Of a stretch of DNA of 64,000 nt, positions 62,249 to 64,000 are shown one piece after another. The notes beneath the pieces are model-generated. The model had not been told where the DNA came from and did no database searches. It saw nothing but the letters and a program-made list of their open reading frames with translations. Made by a program: the position numbers and the translations under genes. Positions within the stretch are counted from its first letter, which is position 1. Every line of letters begins with the position of its first letter. This stretch comes from JAGOPY01 sp964619555 (GTDB lineage Bacteria; Bacteroidota; Bacteroidia; Bacteroidales; JAGOPY01): NCBI GenBank assembly GCA_964619555.1, contig CAZUDV010000012.1, positions 69,090-133,089 on the forward strand. Reading direction: 5' to 3'.

Positions 62249-63338
62249 CTAGTTTCCTCCGAATTCCATCAGGTAGGCTTTCAGGAAATCATCCAGTTCA
62301 CCGTCGAGAACCGCCTGGGCATTGCCGGTCTCGTGATCCGTACGCAGGTCTTTCACCATTTTGTAAGGATGCAGCACATAGGACCGGATCTGCGAGCCCC
62401 ACTCAATCTTTTTCTTTTTACTTTCAATCTCAGCCTGGGCTTCCCTTTTTTTCCGGATCTCAATTTCGTAAAGCTGTGATTTCAGCATCTGGATGGCTTT
62501 TTCCCGGTTTTGAAGCTGGGACCGGGTTTCCTGGCATTCCACGATGATCCCGGTAGGTTCATGTTTCAACCTGACCGCTGTTTCGACCTTATTCACGTTC
62601 TGTCCACCCGGACCGCTGGAGCGGAAGGTATCCCAGGATATATCCGCCGGGTTGACTTCAATGTTGATATTTTCATCCACGACCGGGTAAATATAAACGG
62701 AAGCAAAGGAAGTATGCCTTCGGTTGGCCGAATCGAACGGGGAAAGGCGCACCAGCCGGTGCACACCGTTTTCACCCTTAAGGTATCCAAAAGCGTATTC
62801 ACCATCAATTTCGATGGAAACGGATTTGATCCCCGCCACATCCCCATCCAGCCGGTCCAGTTCTTTTACTTTGTGATTATGAAGTTCAGCCCACCGGATG
62901 TACATACGCATCAGCATCTGGGCCCAATCCTGGCTCTCTGTTCCCCCTGCCCCGGAATTGATCTGGACAATGGCGTTCAGTTTGTCCTCTTCCTTACTGA
63001 GCATGTTCATAAATTCCAGGTCTTCAATCACTTCGATTGTCTTCTGGGCCTGTCTGTCGAGATCCTCCTCGGTGGCTTCGCCGGCTTCATAAAACTCAAA
63101 GATGACCGACAGATCGTCAAATGCGGATTGGGCTTCATCGAATGCTTCTGTCCATCGTTTGATATCCCTGACCGAACGGAGGATTTCCTCGGCCTTTTTA
63201 GGATCGTTCCAGAATTCAGGGGTGTGGCTCAGTTCTTCTTTTTCGCGGATCGCCTGTTTTTTCTTATCGACGTCAAAGGAACCTCCTTAAGGCTTCCAGC
63301 CTTTGACTCAGATCTTTATAAGTTTCCTGGGAAATCAT
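62249..63338 (-). CDS. prfB: Peptide chain release factor 2, programmed +1 frameshift
   Basis: RF2 recognises UGA and UAA. The ATG at 63336-63338 opens 21 codons, then an in-frame TGA (63273-63275) is met in the classic context AGGAGG-TTC-CTT-TGA-C. Ribosomes slip +1 on CTT, skip the T at 63275 and continue at 63274. The full product is about 362 residues. The body has the RF2 SPF motif (RLSPFDSANRRH) and GGQ (SGPGGQNVNKVE). The Shine-Dalgarno-like AGGAGG and slippery CTT are both intact, so autoregulation by RF2 level is expected. Confidence 0.97.
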
Positions 63339-63344
63339 GAAATT

Positions 63345-63372
63345 GGTTCAAAGTTAAGAGTTCAAGGTTCAA
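63345..63372. repeat. Heptamer array across the recX stop codon
   Basis: Units GGTTCAA, AGTTAAG, AGTTCAA, GGTTCAA. The recX stop codon (63369-63371) lies inside the last unit. It also lies 7 bp upstream of the prfB start. Confidence 0.65.
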
Positions 63373-63833
63373 AGATAATACATTTCCGGATTCAGGATCC
63401 GCCTGATTGTTTCGTATTCAAATCCTTTTTGAACCGCAAATGCGATTAATTTCTGCTTTCTTTTAAATGGCTCTTTCTCCCTGATCTCCCTGCTTTTTTT
63501 GAACAGCAGGTCTTCCAGGGTCTTTTCATAATCTGCCTCATTGATTTCATCCAGACCGGCCTGTATGATATGGCCCGGGATCCTGCGTCTTTCCAGTTCG
63601 AAGCGGATCTTTACCTTACCCCAATGGTTGATGCGGAACTTTCCGCCGGCAAAAGCCCTTGCAAAGCGTTCCTCGTCTATAAAACCATCCCGGACCAGCG
63701 ATGAAATGACTTTATCGGACCTGTCGGCCGGGCACTTCCATTCCCGGAGCCTATCCTCCATTTCTGAAATGCACCTTTCCTGGATAGCGCAGAACGCCCT
63801 CGCCCTGATCAAAAATACTTCATATTCAGACAT
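63369..63833 (-). CDS. recX: RecX family regulator
   Basis: 154 residues of three-helix repeats typical of RecX, which modulates RecA filaments. Landmarks: LVRDGFIDEERFARAFAGGK and NHWGKVKIRFELERRRIP. Family-typical length. Its stop codon lies in a heptamer array 31 bp upstream of prfB; recA is not in the window. Confidence 0.93.
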   Translation of the reverse strand: MSEYEVFLIRARAFCAIQERCISEMEDRLREWKCPADRSDKVISSLVRDGFIDEERFARAFAGGKFRINHWGKVKIRFELERRRIPGHIIQAGLDEINEADYEKTLEDLLFKKSREIREKEPFKRKQKLIAFAVQKGFEYETIRRILNPEMYYL

Positions 63834-63911
63834 ATAGGAAAGAGATAACTAAAATTTGCAATTTAGAATTTAAAAATAATACTTAACTCAAAATCCAGAA
63901 TCCCAACCCCA

Positions 63912-63946
63912 AAACACTAAACACTAAACACTAAACACTAAACACT
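63912..63946. repeat. Heptamer array near the window end
   Basis: Five exact AAACACT units, preceded by looser 7-bp-like units (from about 63890). It lies upstream of recX; the gene beyond the window edge is unknown. Confidence 0.9.
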
Positions 63947-64000
63947 AAATGACATATAGCAGGACATCTTTGACACTTTTTATTGTAGCATAACATATTT

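Noticed and set aside
61982..62479. Open frame coding for a repetitive peptide (CELRTANCQL-like)
   Set aside because: A 7-bp repeat with no stop in one frame stays open in all three; the frame also runs antisense into prfB. No start signal or signal peptide supports it.
62249..63031. Short release factor gene starting at 63031
   Set aside because: The frame continues upstream to the programmed frameshift site; the full gene starts at 63338 and is not a pseudogene.

Overview
The window is a chromosomal segment from a member of the Bacteroidota, probably Bacteroidales-like. Signs of this are a SusC/SusD pair, several proteins with type IX secretion (T9SS) C-terminal sorting domains, lipoproteins with short Cys lipoboxes, CarboxypepD_reg-type TonB receptors, an ExbB/ExbD/TonB set, and promoters of the TTG-N(about 20)-TAnnTTTG type. 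It is mostly ordinary chromosome. I see no phage, no CRISPR array and no classical insertion sequence. The only transposase is a REP-associated tyrosine transposase.

Layout. 0.1-6.3 kb: a small beta-glucan utilisation locus (SusC, SusD, Calx-beta/GH16 lipoprotein). 6.4-10.9 kb: an LTA-synthase-like sulfatase fused to a glycerophosphodiesterase-like domain, a metallophosphoesterase and a T9SS surface protein. 11.1-16.4 kb: a beta-helix lipoprotein paired with a TonB receptor, a MORN-repeat protein and a small CarboxypepD_reg protein. 16.6-22.5 kb: YbaN-like, DUF5916, DUF302, two outer-membrane-type proteins and a secreted endonuclease I. 22.6-25.7 kb: a FIST sensor, histidine kinase and LuxR-type response regulator operon. 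25.9-28.2 kb: two paralogous exported proteins with an IPTL-like C-terminal anchor, whose promoters share a 33-bp dyad. 28.4-34.0 kb: a decayed MBL hydrolase and two tandem beta-helix T9SS proteins. 34.3-47.7 kb: housekeeping and envelope genes (START, FabH-like, DusB, CPBP protease, exbB/exbD operon, tRNA-Ser, asparaginase, TatD, GT9, MBL hydrolase, TolB-like/barrel protein). 48.1-50.8 kb: B12-dependent ribonucleotide reductase. 50.9-51.8 kb: the transposase with its palindromes. 51.8-64 kb: T9SS protein, PQQ-type sugar dehydrogenase, a DUF3570/DUF4266/thioredoxin-ApbE redox cluster, STAS-like protein, TonB, PHP-like protein, fumarase, prfB (programmed frameshift) and recX.

How the genes fit together. 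SusC, SusD and GH16 bind, cut and import a beta-glucan. ExbB/ExbD (38-40 kb) and TonB (58.5 kb) could energise the SusC and other receptors. The FIST-kinase-regulator operon sits next to two genes that share one operator-promoter architecture, which makes the regulator the natural candidate for that site. Thioredoxin-ApbE, DUF4266 and DUF3570 form a likely envelope redox module.

The most unusual signals are (1) the shared dyad placed exactly 9 bp upstream of the -33 box of both IPTL-like paralogs; (2) short arrays with a strict 7-bp period but different sequences, repeatedly sitting at or across the stop codons of unrelated genes; (3) a 54-bp perfect palindrome and its partner around the REP transposase; and (4) near-identical ends on two otherwise diverged beta-helix genes. 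All function calls come from reading motifs; no database search was run.
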